In this document: one piece after another, positions 1 to 8,800 of the stretch | Numbering within the stretch: the stretch's first letter is position 1 | Layout of the letters: every line of letters begins with the position of its first letter | Assembly: GCA_017437785.1 (NCBI GenBank) | Contig: JAFRXH010000089.1 | Span: forward strand, 1 to 56,106 | DNA from: Lachnospiraceae bacterium | Lineage (GTDB): Bacteria > Bacillota > Clostridia > Lachnospirales > Lachnospiraceae | DNA length: 56,106 nucleotides | Direction: 5' to 3' | Notes under the pieces: model-generated | Told to the model about the DNA's origin: nothing | The model's database searches: none | The model's input: the letters and a program-made list of their open reading frames with translations, nothing else | Made by a program: the position numbers and the translations under genes

Positions 1-19
1 CCATCCCCCTGTACCCATC
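1..19. repeat. Edge fragment of dispersed palindromic repeat
   Basis: Read on the minus strand, this stretch carries GATGGGTACAGGGG, the same 14 bases that open the two full palindromic elements near 17293 and 41593. The element is cut by the window edge, so I cannot tell whether the second arm exists. It lies just downstream of the FeoB-associated gene, as expected for an intergenic element. Confidence 0.5.
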
Positions 20-23
20 ACCA

Positions 24-158
24 TCACATCTTCTTATGACATTTCCCGGCCATGGGGCAGCCTATACAATGCCGCCCCTTTTTCTTTTCTTTGTAGATGT
101 ATATGCATGCGAGCGTGACAAGGAGGATTATCACGGCCGCCGCAATAATGTCTGTCAT
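24..158 (-). CDS. FeoB-associated Cys-rich membrane protein (44 aa)
   Basis: A 44-residue ORF that starts at ATG 158 behind a GAGGG ribosome binding site and lies 15 bp after feoB. One N-terminal hydrophobic segment (residues 4-22, rich in Ile, Ala, Leu and Val) is followed by a basic KEKKKGRH stretch and the cysteine motif HCIGCPMAGKC at residues 30-40. That layout (single helix, then H-C-x-G-C-x(5)-C) is the signature of the small proteins encoded after feoB in many Clostridia. They are thought to assist the FeoB ferrous iron channel at the membrane, by analogy with FeoC, but no biochemical role is established. The cysteines could bind iron or a cluster; that is inference. Confidence 0.85.
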   Translation of the reverse strand: MTDIIAAAVIILLVTLACIYIYKEKKKGRHCIGCPMAGKCHKKM

Positions 159-173
159 ACTTAAGCCCTCTGT

Positions 174-2171
174 TTAATCAGCCTTCAGCCGGTATTCCAT
201 AGCCATCTTACTGCGGTTATTTAATATAATTCCTGTGATAATAGCCGCAAATGCCAATACTGCTATCAGACCGCCGGCGAATCCTGCGCCCAGGCTTCCT
301 GTGGTAATGAGCGTACCGATCTGGTATACAAGGAAGCCCACTGTAAAGCCTGTAGCCAGCTGCAGTCCTATAGCTCCCCACAGCCACTTGGCCGATTTCA
401 TCTCGGAATTCATTGCTCCCAGTGCCGCAAAGCAGGGAGGTGTATAAAGGTTAAACATCAGATATGCCAGCGCTGCAACCTTTGTGATACCGATGACTGC
501 TGCCACGGTGGTACCCTCACCCACAAGCTCCATTTCCTCGGGATCGACCAGATTGGTGATCGCATATACGGTAGCGATGGTACCTACCACATTTTCCTTT
601 GCGATAAAGCCGGTGATAGCTGCTGCAGCCAGCTGCCATGCTGCCACACCGACTACAGGTACCAGCAGTACCGAGAAAGGACCTGCGATAGAAGCCAGTA
701 TGGAAGTATCTTCCATTCCTTCTTCTACTACTTCAAAGTTCCAGTTAAATGCCTGCATGATCTGAACAACCGTGTTGCATACAAGTATTACCGTACCGGC
801 CTTTACGATATACGCCTTGCCGCGCTCCAGCATGGACTTGAGCGCAAACATAAGGCTGGGTACCTTATATTCTGGCAGCTCGATTATGAAGAAGCTCTTT
901 CTGTATTTCATACCGGTTATTGCCTTTATAAGCAATGCTCCCAGCAGTATCAGCACGATACCCATCATATAGCATACAAAGCTTACCCAGGTAGCCTCAG
1001 GGAAGAATGCGCCTGCAAACAGCGCTATAACAGGAAGCTTGGCACCACAGGGCATAAAGGTTGCCAGCATTGCGGTGGCTCTTCTCTCCCTTTCGTTACG
1101 GATGGTACGGCAGGCCATTATGGCAGGTATACCGCAGCCGGTTCCTATTACCATGGGGATCACCGATTTACCTGAAAGTCCTACACGCTTAAATATGGGA
1201 TCAAGTACAACGGTAGCACGTGCCATATATCCGCAGTCCTCAAGAAGTGCGATAAGGAAATACATTACCATTACCAGAGGCAGGAATCCGACCACGGCGC
1301 CCACGCCTCCGATTATACCGTCAACCAGCAGTGCATAAAGCAAAGGATTGGCATCCGCCATCTGCTCGCCTACCCATTCCTTAAAGGAATCGATCGCTCC
1401 TGCCAGCAGATCAGCCACCCAGGTACCTACGGTAGTCTGGGATATATAAAATACCAGGAACATGATACCTGCAAAGATCACCAGTCCCAGGATAGGATGA
1501 GTAAGGACTTTATCAAGCGTATCCCCTTTGGTCTTATCCTTTGTGAGCACCTTGCGGTTCTCAACCTCGCTTACTATCTTTTTGACAAATTCGAAACGGT
1601 TACGATCGGAGGCTTCCACTGCCGCCTTATCCGTAAGGTCCACATCACCTTCATCATAAGGTGCCTTCTGTCCCTTGCCATTTAATTCCACAGCCTTGCT
1701 GACCACTTCCGATAAGCCTTTTCCTTCGGTGGATACCGTAGATATAACAGGGCAGCCAAGCTTCTCGGAAAGCTTATTGATGTCGATCCTGTTACCCTTC
1801 TTGTCGTTAACATCACTCTTATTCAGCGCTACGACTACGGGTATTCCCAGTTCCAGAAGCTGAGTGGTAAAAAACAGGCTGCGGCTTAAGTTGCTGGCGT
1901 CTACGATATTGATTATCGCATCGGGATGCTCATGCTTTACATAACCGCTGGTGATACTCTCTTCGGAAGTAAACGGCGACATCGAATATGCTCCCGGCAG
2001 ATCGACTGCTATCAGTTCCTTCCCGCTCTCGTTGTAACTCTTTTTGATGGGGCTCTCTTTCTTATCCACCGTTACCCCGGCCCAGTTACCGATCTTTTCA
2101 CTTCTTCCGGTAAGGGCATTAAACATAGTGGTCTTTCCGCTGTTTGGATTACCTGTCAAAGCGATCCTCAT
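174..2171 (-). CDS. feoB: Ferrous iron transport protein B
   Basis: A 665-residue inner-membrane Fe(II) transporter with an N-terminal G-protein domain. The G1 P-loop GNPNSGKT is at residues 7-14, G3 DLPG at 57-60 and G4 NKSD at 117-120. The C-terminal half holds many hydrophobic segments, including the two Gate regions with conserved Cys (GTGCGIPAIMACRTI and the later YTPPCFAALGAM). I placed the start at ATG 2171 because GGGAGG lies 8 nt upstream. A longer frame reaching 2222 adds 17 residues that are not family-like. feoA lies 222 bp upstream with its own terminator, so feoB probably has its own promoter. The 44-aa FeoB-associated gene follows. Length and motifs are normal for the family. 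Confidence 0.97.
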   Translation of the reverse strand: MRIALTGNPNSGKTTMFNALTGRSEKIGNWAGVTVDKKESPIKKSYNESGKELIAVDLPGAYSMSPFTSEESITSGYVKHEHPDAIINIVDASNLSRSLFFTTQLLELGIPVVVALNKSDVNDKKGNRIDINKLSEKLGCPVISTVSTEGKGLSEVVSKAVELNGKGQKAPYDEGDVDLTDKAAVEASDRNRFEFVKKIVSEVENRKVLTKDKTKGDTLDKVLTHPILGLVIFAGIMFLVFYISQTTVGTWVADLLAGAIDSFKEWVGEQMADANPLLYALLVDGIIGGVGAVVGFLPLVMVMYFLIALLEDCGYMARATVVLDPIFKRVGLSGKSVIPMVIGTGCGIPAIMACRTIRNERERRATAMLATFMPCGAKLPVIALFAGAFFPEATWVSFVCYMMGIVLILLGALLIKAITGMKYRKSFFIIELPEYKVPSLMFALKSMLERGKAYIVKAGTVILVCNTVVQIMQAFNWNFEVVEEGMEDTSILASIAGPFSVLLVPVVGVAAWQLAAAAITGFIAKENVVGTIATVYAITNLVDPEEMELVGEGTTVAAVIGITKVAALAYLMFNLYTPPCFAALGAMNSEMKSAKWLWGAIGLQLATGFTVGFLVYQIGTLITTGSLGAGFAGGLIAVLAFAAIITGIILNNRSKMAMEYRLKAD

Positions 2172-2327
2172 ACTAAATTCCTCCCTTTTTCCTTTATATA
2201 CATCCTTTGGTATCAGTCTCAATTCCCGCTTTGATCACTGACTGGACAAAGGAGTATTTACATATATACCGTTAGTGTCCATGCACCGTGATTAGCAAAA
2301 CATCACATTGATTAGCTTTATTTTACA

Positions 2328-2356
2328 ATCATTAGTATTCGCTAACGCATGGTCAA
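2328..2356 (-). promoter_or_regulatory. Putative feoB promoter
   Basis: On the minus strand TTGACC (2356-2351) and AATGAT (2333-2328) are separated by exactly 17 bp. The -35 matches five of six consensus bases; the -10 matches only four. It lies downstream of the feoA terminator and about 157 bp before the feoB start, so feoB would have a long leader. The box is inferred by eye. Confidence 0.4.
2332..2345. promoter_or_regulatory. Possible iron-responsive operator (TTAG-N6-CTAA)
   Basis: TTAGTATTCGCTAA is a perfect 4+4 inverted repeat with a 6-bp centre. It fills most of the spacer of the putative feoB promoter, the classic place for a repressor. The half-site resembles operators of DtxR/IdeR-type metal repressors. 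Related TTAG/CTAA half-sites recur around 2292, 2313 and upstream of feoA at 2620-2680. Which regulator binds is inference. Confidence 0.35.
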
Positions 2357-2385
2357 AAATATATGCCTTCTAACTTCGAAGGCAT
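2354..2385 (-). terminator. Rho-independent terminator after feoA
   Basis: On the minus strand ATGCCTTC pairs perfectly with GAAGGCAT across a 7-nt loop (2385-2363), followed by ATATTTTT. It begins 9 bp after the feoA stop, so most feoA transcripts should end before feoB. Confidence 0.75.
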
Positions 2386-2393
2386 CAACCCGA

Positions 2394-2606
2394 TCAGATC
2401 AGTATTACATCCGCAAGATCCGGATCTATGTTATATCGTGCATCTTTTATGGAAACCACAAGATTCTTCTTTTTATCCACCACGGTGATCTTCTCCCCGC
2501 TGTAGCAGCCCAGCGTGAATAAAAAGCTTTCCAGCTCCTCATCACCGTCCAGGATAAGGTCTTTTATCACGTATTCTTTTCCCAGCTCCGCATCATTTAG
2601 TGTCAT
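2394..2606 (-). CDS. feoA: Ferrous iron transport protein A
   Basis: A 70-residue cytosolic SH3-like protein. It begins with the typical TLNDAELGKEYVIKDL strand, has the central LESFLFTLGCYSGEKITVV segment (the family's L-x-x-G-x-x-x-G-x-x-I pattern) and ends with DPDLADVILI, which resembles the conserved A-x-x-I-x-V end of FeoA. It supports FeoB, probably through the FeoB cytosolic domain. The upstream 130 bp is AT-rich and has several TTAG half-sites, consistent with iron control, but I see no single clear promoter. A terminator follows directly. Confidence 0.9.
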   Translation of the reverse strand: MTLNDAELGKEYVIKDLILDGDEELESFLFTLGCYSGEKITVVDKKKNLVVSIKDARYNIDPDLADVILI

Positions 2607-2734
2607 CTTATCCCCTTTAGTTATCGCATACTGTTTTTAGCAATGATTTACTTATTTTAGTTAACACGCACATCCGTTAGCTATCACTACCATGTCACAT
2701 GATAATACAAAAGCCGGAAAAGTCAAGAACTTTT

Positions 2735-3463
2735 TTAATGTCTTTCTTCAGTATTACTATAACATTCACAGAATCGTCCTGAGAATCCCGGCGGCATATC
2801 AGCAGCGTACAGATGCGAAGTATCGCCGAATGCCGTGCATCGCCACGCCACCTCGCCTTTCCTGCGTTCCTCCGTAATAATGGTAGTTACGGAAGTGGGC
2901 GCGCTGATAAATCCCTGCCAGATTATCATGGGGGATATACCTATCAGATGCGCCAGCACCAGCGAAGTCAGACCGAAATGACAGAAAAACACCAGTGTGT
3001 CGTTATTGGGTTTTAAAGCCCTGTACATACGCCCGTCCCTTTTATATCCGCGCTGCAGCAAAAACTCATCCAACGCAGCTGTAGTCTTCGCATAATACTC
3101 CGGTATCCCTGCGCGGGTAAATACCGGATGCTCCGACCAGCGCTTTTCTTCGTACATCTCATCCAGCACCGTCCAGTCGGCAGGCATCCAGTCCCAAGGC
3201 ACATGATCGCTGTCAGGCTTATCGGGGCGTCGTACGCCGTAACTGAACTCTCTTAGCCACCATAATTCCTCGGGTTCAATCCCGCTTCCTTCAAGCGCCA
3301 GTTCCGCTGTCTGTTTAGCCCTTCCAAGCGGAGACACAAAGTATCCCTGTGCCGTGATCTTTTTCATTCTGGGTACTAAGAGTTTTGCCTCCTTGATCCC
3401 CTGCTCTGTCAATCCGTCTATATTATAATCGGGATCACCGTGTCTTATGAATATGAGTTTCAT
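2735..3463 (-). CDS. Histidine phosphatase family protein
   Basis: A 242-residue protein of the phosphoglycerate-mutase-like superfamily. The catalytic RHG motif is at residues 7-9 (FIRHGDPDYN), an Arg lies in SPLGRAKQTAE, and the second catalytic His is in FFCHFGLTSLVL. These proteins transfer phosphate to the first His and hydrolyse phosphomonoesters, but the substrate cannot be read from sequence. The insert between about residues 60 and 130 is rich in Trp and acidic residues. It lies 27 bp downstream of the GH95 fucosidase in the same direction, so it may act on a sugar phosphate from the same pathway; that is inference from context only. Confidence 0.85.
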   Translation of the reverse strand: MKLIFIRHGDPDYNIDGLTEQGIKEAKLLVPRMKKITAQGYFVSPLGRAKQTAELALEGSGIEPEELWWLREFSYGVRRPDKPDSDHVPWDWMPADWTVLDEMYEEKRWSEHPVFTRAGIPEYYAKTTAALDEFLLQRGYKRDGRMYRALKPNNDTLVFFCHFGLTSLVLAHLIGISPMIIWQGFISAPTSVTTIITEERRKGEVAWRCTAFGDTSHLYAADMPPGFSGRFCECYSNTEERH

Positions 3464-3490
3464 CCTTTTAATCCTTTCCGCTGCAGGCCC

Positions 3491-5722
3491 CTACTTTATT
3501 TTGTAATCTTCTCCGGCCTTCAGCGATATCTCCGTTGTGCTTTCTTCATCATATCTTATACGGCAGTTACCGTCTGTCGCAGCATGAACGGATGCAGCTT
3601 GCAGCCTGCCGCCGCTCCAGCTCATATCGATCGTAAATCCGCCTTTAGCACGCAAGCCGCTTACGCTGCCGCTGCTCCACAAAACAGGCAATGCAGGCAG
3701 CAGCTTTATCTCCCCGTCTGTACATTGCAGCAGTGCTTCGGCTATAGCCGCGGTACCGCCGAAGTTTCCGTCGATCTGGAACGGCGGATGATTATCAAAC
3801 ATATTGGGATTGGTCGAGACGCTAAGCAGTTTCTTCAGGTTCTCATATACCTTATCCTTATCATGAAGACGTGCCCACATATTCGCTATCCACGCGCGGC
3901 TCCAGCCCGTGTGTCCGCCCCCGTGTGATAAGCGTCTGTCAAGTGTAGCCCTGGCCGCCTGAGCCAGCTTTGGCGTCTTCTGCGGCGTGATAAGCTCTGC
4001 CGGATGCAGCGCAAAAAGCTGTGAGATATGTCTGTGGCCTATCTCCACCTCATCATAATCAACGGCCCACTCTTTGATCTGTCCGTATTTGCCCACTTCG
4101 GGCTGCGGCAGACGCTCACGCATTTCCTTAAGCTTAGCTGCCAGTTCTCTGTCCGTATCAAGTATTTCGCTGCAGTCTATCACCGCACTAAAGAGACAGT
4201 TCAGTATCTGTGAGTCCATGGAAGGTCCCATGCACATGCGGCCTTCGGCACCTTCTTTTGTACGGTAGGTATTTTCGGGTGATACGGAAGGCCCTGTTAT
4301 CAGCCTTCCCTGCTCATCTTCCGTGAGATAATCGATAAAGAACTCTGCCGCTCCTTTTATCAGATGGAATCTTTCTTTCAGGAACTCCTTATCAAGGCTG
4401 TAGAGATAATGCTCATATACATGCAGTGCCAGCCATGCCCCGCTCATCGGCCAGATGGTAGCAGGTATCCATTTGTCCTGCGGTGCGCAGTCGCCCCAGA
4501 TATCGGTATTGTGATGGCATACAAAGCCCTTATCGATACCGTACATTTCCTTTGCTGCAGCATGACCGTTTTCAGCCACGCGCTCTAGCAGATCAAAGAG
4601 CGGCTCATGGCACTCTGCCAGATTACAGCTTTCTGCCGGCCAGTAATTCATCTCGGTATTTATGTTCACGGTAAACTTGCTGCCCCATGCGGGCCACATA
4701 CTGTCGTTCCATATGCCCTGAAGATTGAGCGGCTGTGTCCCCGGACGGCTTCCGCTTATCATAAGATACCTTCCGAAGTTAAAGTAAAGCTCCATCAGTT
4801 TATTGTCGGGATGCTCTTCTATCTTTTTAAGCCTCTCATCCGTAGGCAGGCCAGCATTACCCTCACTGTTATCATCAAGGTTCAGTTCCACGCGCCCATA
4901 CAGAGCCCTGTAATCCGCGATATGCGCCTCTCTCAATTCCTTATATGACTTACACAGCGCTTTCTCCACATCATTCACGGCCTGTTTTATATGATCCTTA
5001 CAATAAAAGCTGCTCCTTGCCCCCAGAACGATCACTGCCTCATCCGCATCCTCTATACGTATGGTATTGCCTACGCAGCGTTTGCTGCCGCCCGTGCACG
5101 CCGCATTCAGTGCAGCCGCAAAAAAGATCCCGTCGGCCGATCCCGTACCACCGCTGTATACTATATTTCCGTTCCCATCCCTTCTGCAGTCGTCAAAGTA
5201 ATCATCACGGCCGCCTATGCTTACACTGCAGGAAAGCTTTCCGGCACTCTGTGCTTTAAGGAAAATAACCATCACATTATCGGGAGCCGAAACGAATACC
5301 TCACGCAGATACCCCGTCCCCCTGTATGTATACTCCGTTACTGCTATAGCCTCCCCGGGGTCAAGCCGCCTTCTGTATGAACTAACTTCCGAACCATCAT
5401 GTCCGAAAAAAATATCCAGGTTTCCAAGCGGCATATAATGCCTGCTGTTTTCGGGGGTGCCCGCCATGGTATCCATAGCCAGGCGCTCGGCTTCATCAGT
5501 CTTTCCGGCTCTTAATAATTCACGTACCTTAAGCATCCCTTCACGCGCATCCGGATTTATACGATGGCGCAGTCCGCCCGACCATATCGAATCCTCGTTA
5601 AGTCCGATATGCTCCTTATCCGTAGCCCCATATACCATTCCGCCTATACGGCCGTTGCCTACAGGCAGTGCTTCGTCAAAACATGTTGCCGGCTTTTTGT
5701 ACCAGAGTATGTTATCACCCAT
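3491..5722 (-). CDS. Glycoside hydrolase family 95, probable alpha-L-fucosidase
   Basis: A 743-residue enzyme, normal length for GH95. The N-terminal signature ALPVGNGRIGGMVYG followed by HIGLNEDSIWSGG is characteristic. Further in are NTEMNYWPAESCNL, the SVSPENTY motif (family active-site region) and FQIDGNFGGTAAIAEALL. GH95 enzymes release alpha-1,2-linked L-fucose, or in some members L-galactose, by inversion. There is no signal peptide, so the protein should be cytosolic and act on imported oligosaccharides, for example mucin or milk glycan fragments. The start ATG 5722 has GGGAG 8 nt upstream. The gene ends in TAG. No sugar transporter is adjacent in the window. Confidence 0.93.
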   Translation of the reverse strand: MGDNILWYKKPATCFDEALPVGNGRIGGMVYGATDKEHIGLNEDSIWSGGLRHRINPDAREGMLKVRELLRAGKTDEAERLAMDTMAGTPENSRHYMPLGNLDIFFGHDGSEVSSYRRRLDPGEAIAVTEYTYRGTGYLREVFVSAPDNVMVIFLKAQSAGKLSCSVSIGGRDDYFDDCRRDGNGNIVYSGGTGSADGIFFAAALNAACTGGSKRCVGNTIRIEDADEAVIVLGARSSFYCKDHIKQAVNDVEKALCKSYKELREAHIADYRALYGRVELNLDDNSEGNAGLPTDERLKKIEEHPDNKLMELYFNFGRYLMISGSRPGTQPLNLQGIWNDSMWPAWGSKFTVNINTEMNYWPAESCNLAECHEPLFDLLERVAENGHAAAKEMYGIDKGFVCHHNTDIWGDCAPQDKWIPATIWPMSGAWLALHVYEHYLYSLDKEFLKERFHLIKGAAEFFIDYLTEDEQGRLITGPSVSPENTYRTKEGAEGRMCMGPSMDSQILNCLFSAVIDCSEILDTDRELAAKLKEMRERLPQPEVGKYGQIKEWAVDYDEVEIGHRHISQLFALHPAELITPQKTPKLAQAARATLDRRLSHGGGHTGWSRAWIANMWARLHDKDKVYENLKKLLSVSTNPNMFDNHPPFQIDGNFGGTAAIAEALLQCTDGEIKLLPALPVLWSSGSVSGLRAKGGFTIDMSWSGGRLQAASVHAATDGNCRIRYDEESTTEISLKAGEDYKIK

Positions 5723-5779
5723 TCGCTATTCTCCCTTTTATAGATTGCATGCGTGGCGACATGCACGCCATATACAATA

Positions 5780-5827
5780 CGATCAGGTCACCCCGCAGCA
5801 TAACAACGCAGGGTACAGGCCTGATCG
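5780..5827 (-). terminator. Hairpin, probable terminator of the 1168-aa gene
   Basis: CGATCAGG and CCTGATCG pair perfectly at the base, and an inner ACCCTGCG/TGCGGGGT stem forms with G-U pairs. It starts 16 bp after the stop of the large secreted-protein gene. No U-tract follows, so termination may be weak or the hairpin may protect the 3' end. Confidence 0.4.
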
Positions 5828-5842
5828 TAAAGTTACTTGTGT

Positions 5843-8800
5843 TTAATCGGCAATTATCATGCCCTTCCAGTTGTTGATCCAGTCATGTTTCTCAAGCTTA
5901 ACAATATTGAACTTGATCGTCAGCGTTCCGCCGTAATTGCCAAGTCCTCTTACTGTAACGCTCGCTTTACCTGCCTCAATATTGTTGCTGTATCCCACTA
6001 TCTCAAACTCATTCGTCTTAAGACCGTTTGTAAAGCGGATATCCGATCTGTTAAGGATTATCTCGCTTCCGGTATATACCTGATCGGCAATATTGGCCTT
6101 AAACTTCGATATGGACTGGGTAATAAGTCTGTAGCGTATACGAATGGATCCGGTATAATTTCCCTTGCCGTTGACCCTCACGTGGAGAAGCGTGCCTGCA
6201 TCGGGAATATCATCATCTCCTACCGGAGCACCTGCTACTCTCAATTCCGCAGCAGTCTTTCCCTTTACATGCACATAGCAGTTTTCGTCATAACGGTAAG
6301 CCAGGTCCTTATTATCATAATCCGTTCCGGCTTTTAACTTCTTTCCTGTAGTATCATAGATGACAGGCTTGCATACATAGTTGCCGGGCTTATTCTTCCA
6401 TACCACATCTGTGGCTGTTCCCTCAAGCCCTCCTATAAACTGGGGAAGGATGGAAAACTTATAGGGCCCAAGCTTTCCTTTATAACCGCCCTTGCCCTCG
6501 ACTGTGAACGAAGGAGCCTTTGCTGCCGACTGATTAGCCGCCTTTTTGTTGTTCTTATAAGTAACCTTATAGTCGATTCCCTCACGAAGGTAGACGTATT
6601 CATCTCCGTTCTTCCTTCCTACCAGCATATCGATCTTCGTTCCGCCTTTTTGATAGATAGCCAGTACATCCGGTGATACTTCATACTGTCCCTTTGATAT
6701 ATCTACCTTGTTTATCTTGTACTTTTTGGATATGCTGCCCTTATAGCCGGCCTTTTCAAGTCCGGTTACCACTACAGTAGCCTTTCCTGCCTTATCACCG
6801 TTCTTATAGCTTATCAGATAATCCTCACCTTCAGTGAGCACCTCCGATCCCTTGTTTACGGAAACCGTAGGATAACATCCGTCGGGACTGTAATCATATA
6901 CTTCCTGGCTGAGTTTTATGGTTACAGCCTTTTTAAAGTTTTCAAGTTTCTCAGCTGCGGGTATCTCTTTCTTCTTTTCTACAACCTTAAATGCATGCTT
7001 AAGCTCACCCATGTAATTGCCGGTACCACGGATAGTGACAGTATAATCTCCCGCTTTGGACAGATCTACCTCGTCAGTATCCACGAAAAAGTCAACACCG
7101 GCTTTAAGCTTTCTGCCGCCAAGCGTAAGCTTGATCCTGATATCCTTTTCGGTTGAACCGGCTACTGCTCCGGCCCCTGCCACCTGGGCATAAGACAGAT
7201 CTGCAGGTGCGATATAAAAGCTCTTATTAAGCTCCGCAACGATATTGCCCTTAAACTTAAAGCAGGCATTTGCGGAAGACGTTTCCGTTGACGCATTGAT
7301 GTTATTACTGTACTTGATCGTGTAGTCTTTCTTATAGATAAGTCTCCTGTTATTATAGTACACTCTGAAGGAATCCGGCTTAAGTGCCTTTCCGGTATAA
7401 GTGAGTTCAGGCATGGATGCCTCTGCTACCCAAAGTCCCTTAGGCAGGTCAGCCGGTGTTTCATATTCACCTCTGTCTAATGTTATAACATCGCCCCAGT
7501 CATTGCTGTCCAGCATATAGAGCCAGTCAGTATGATCACTTACCTTATAGATCTTATTACCGCTCACATCCAGCGCTTCTTTTACTGCAACTGCTCTGAT
7601 GTAGCTGTTCCCCGAAATAGTGATAGGTTCCGAATACTTTGTAAAATAAGCATTATCCTCGGTCTCTTTTCCGGGAGTATATACAGCAGCTCTTTTCTTT
7701 TGATCTTCTTCACCGAATTCCCATTCTATACTGCCGTCCTCATCAACATGTACCACATACCCATAGATGAGATAATAGATATCTGCTCCTAAAGTATCGC
7801 AACTGAGCCTTACCCTGGTGTCCTTGGATATTACGACATCCCCGGGTATCGCATATACATCACAGATCTCATCATCACCGTCTACCGTTATCTCGACAGA
7901 TGCTTTGACCTTATTATAATCATCTGTAGGCAGCGCCCATACCTTGGTCTTTCCTGCTCCGGCCCCTTCTAAGACATAAGGGTCATTTTTCTTGGCAGGT
8001 TTCTTGATACGTACCACCTTATCATTGTCGGCTTTTAACGTAAAGCTGGTATCATCTGCATCCAGCGGCAATACCTTTACCGTTGCCGTAGTGGTATCGT
8101 CCAAAGCTACTACAGTATTATTCACACTGATACTGATCGACTTAACATGCACTATAACATGTACGGGATAAGTAAAGCTGAACTCCTTGTTTGCAAGCTT
8201 GATCGTAGCGGTGATATTGCCGTCTGTACCTTCATCCGCTTTTACGGTGAGCTTGTTGTTCTTTATGGATGCCTGCAGCTTGTTATCTGCTTTCCATACA
8301 GGTGCATCGGTGATGACCGGGAGCTTCGCATTCTCCGGCTTATGCTCCCTGCTCACTACATATCCGCTGAAAGTCGGCAGATCCTTTGCAACATTTGTAT
8401 CTACTTTTATCTTTGTCCCTGCTGCCAGGCTGGCACTAACATCCTTATTGCTTAAGAACTTATCAAGGACGTCAATCGTAACATTAACGTCCTCGACACG
8501 GGGATTACGGTTAGCCAGGTTGGTGGGGAATTCCGTAAGCTCCAGTGCCCAGTAATGAGTCCCCTGGAATACCACGTGTCCTACTGCCATATAATGGTAA
8601 CTGTCGCTTAGTAAGGAATTAAGCGATACGCTCCTAAATATATTAGCAGCCTCTCCTCCGTTGGCTCCTTCACGGATCAGTATCTCTTTTCTTGCTTTGC
8701 CCTTAGCGGTATCGTTATCATTGTAGATAGTATCATAGTTTCTTCCGTCGGGTCTGGTATTTGAATAGTAGATAGCAGCCTCGGCAGCACGCAGGGTAGC

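Noticed and set aside
1-2606. Plus-strand ORFs opposite feoB, polC, ilvD and other large minus-strand genes
   Set aside because: They lack ribosome binding sites and family-like sequence and follow the codon pattern of the true gene in antisense, so they are shadows.
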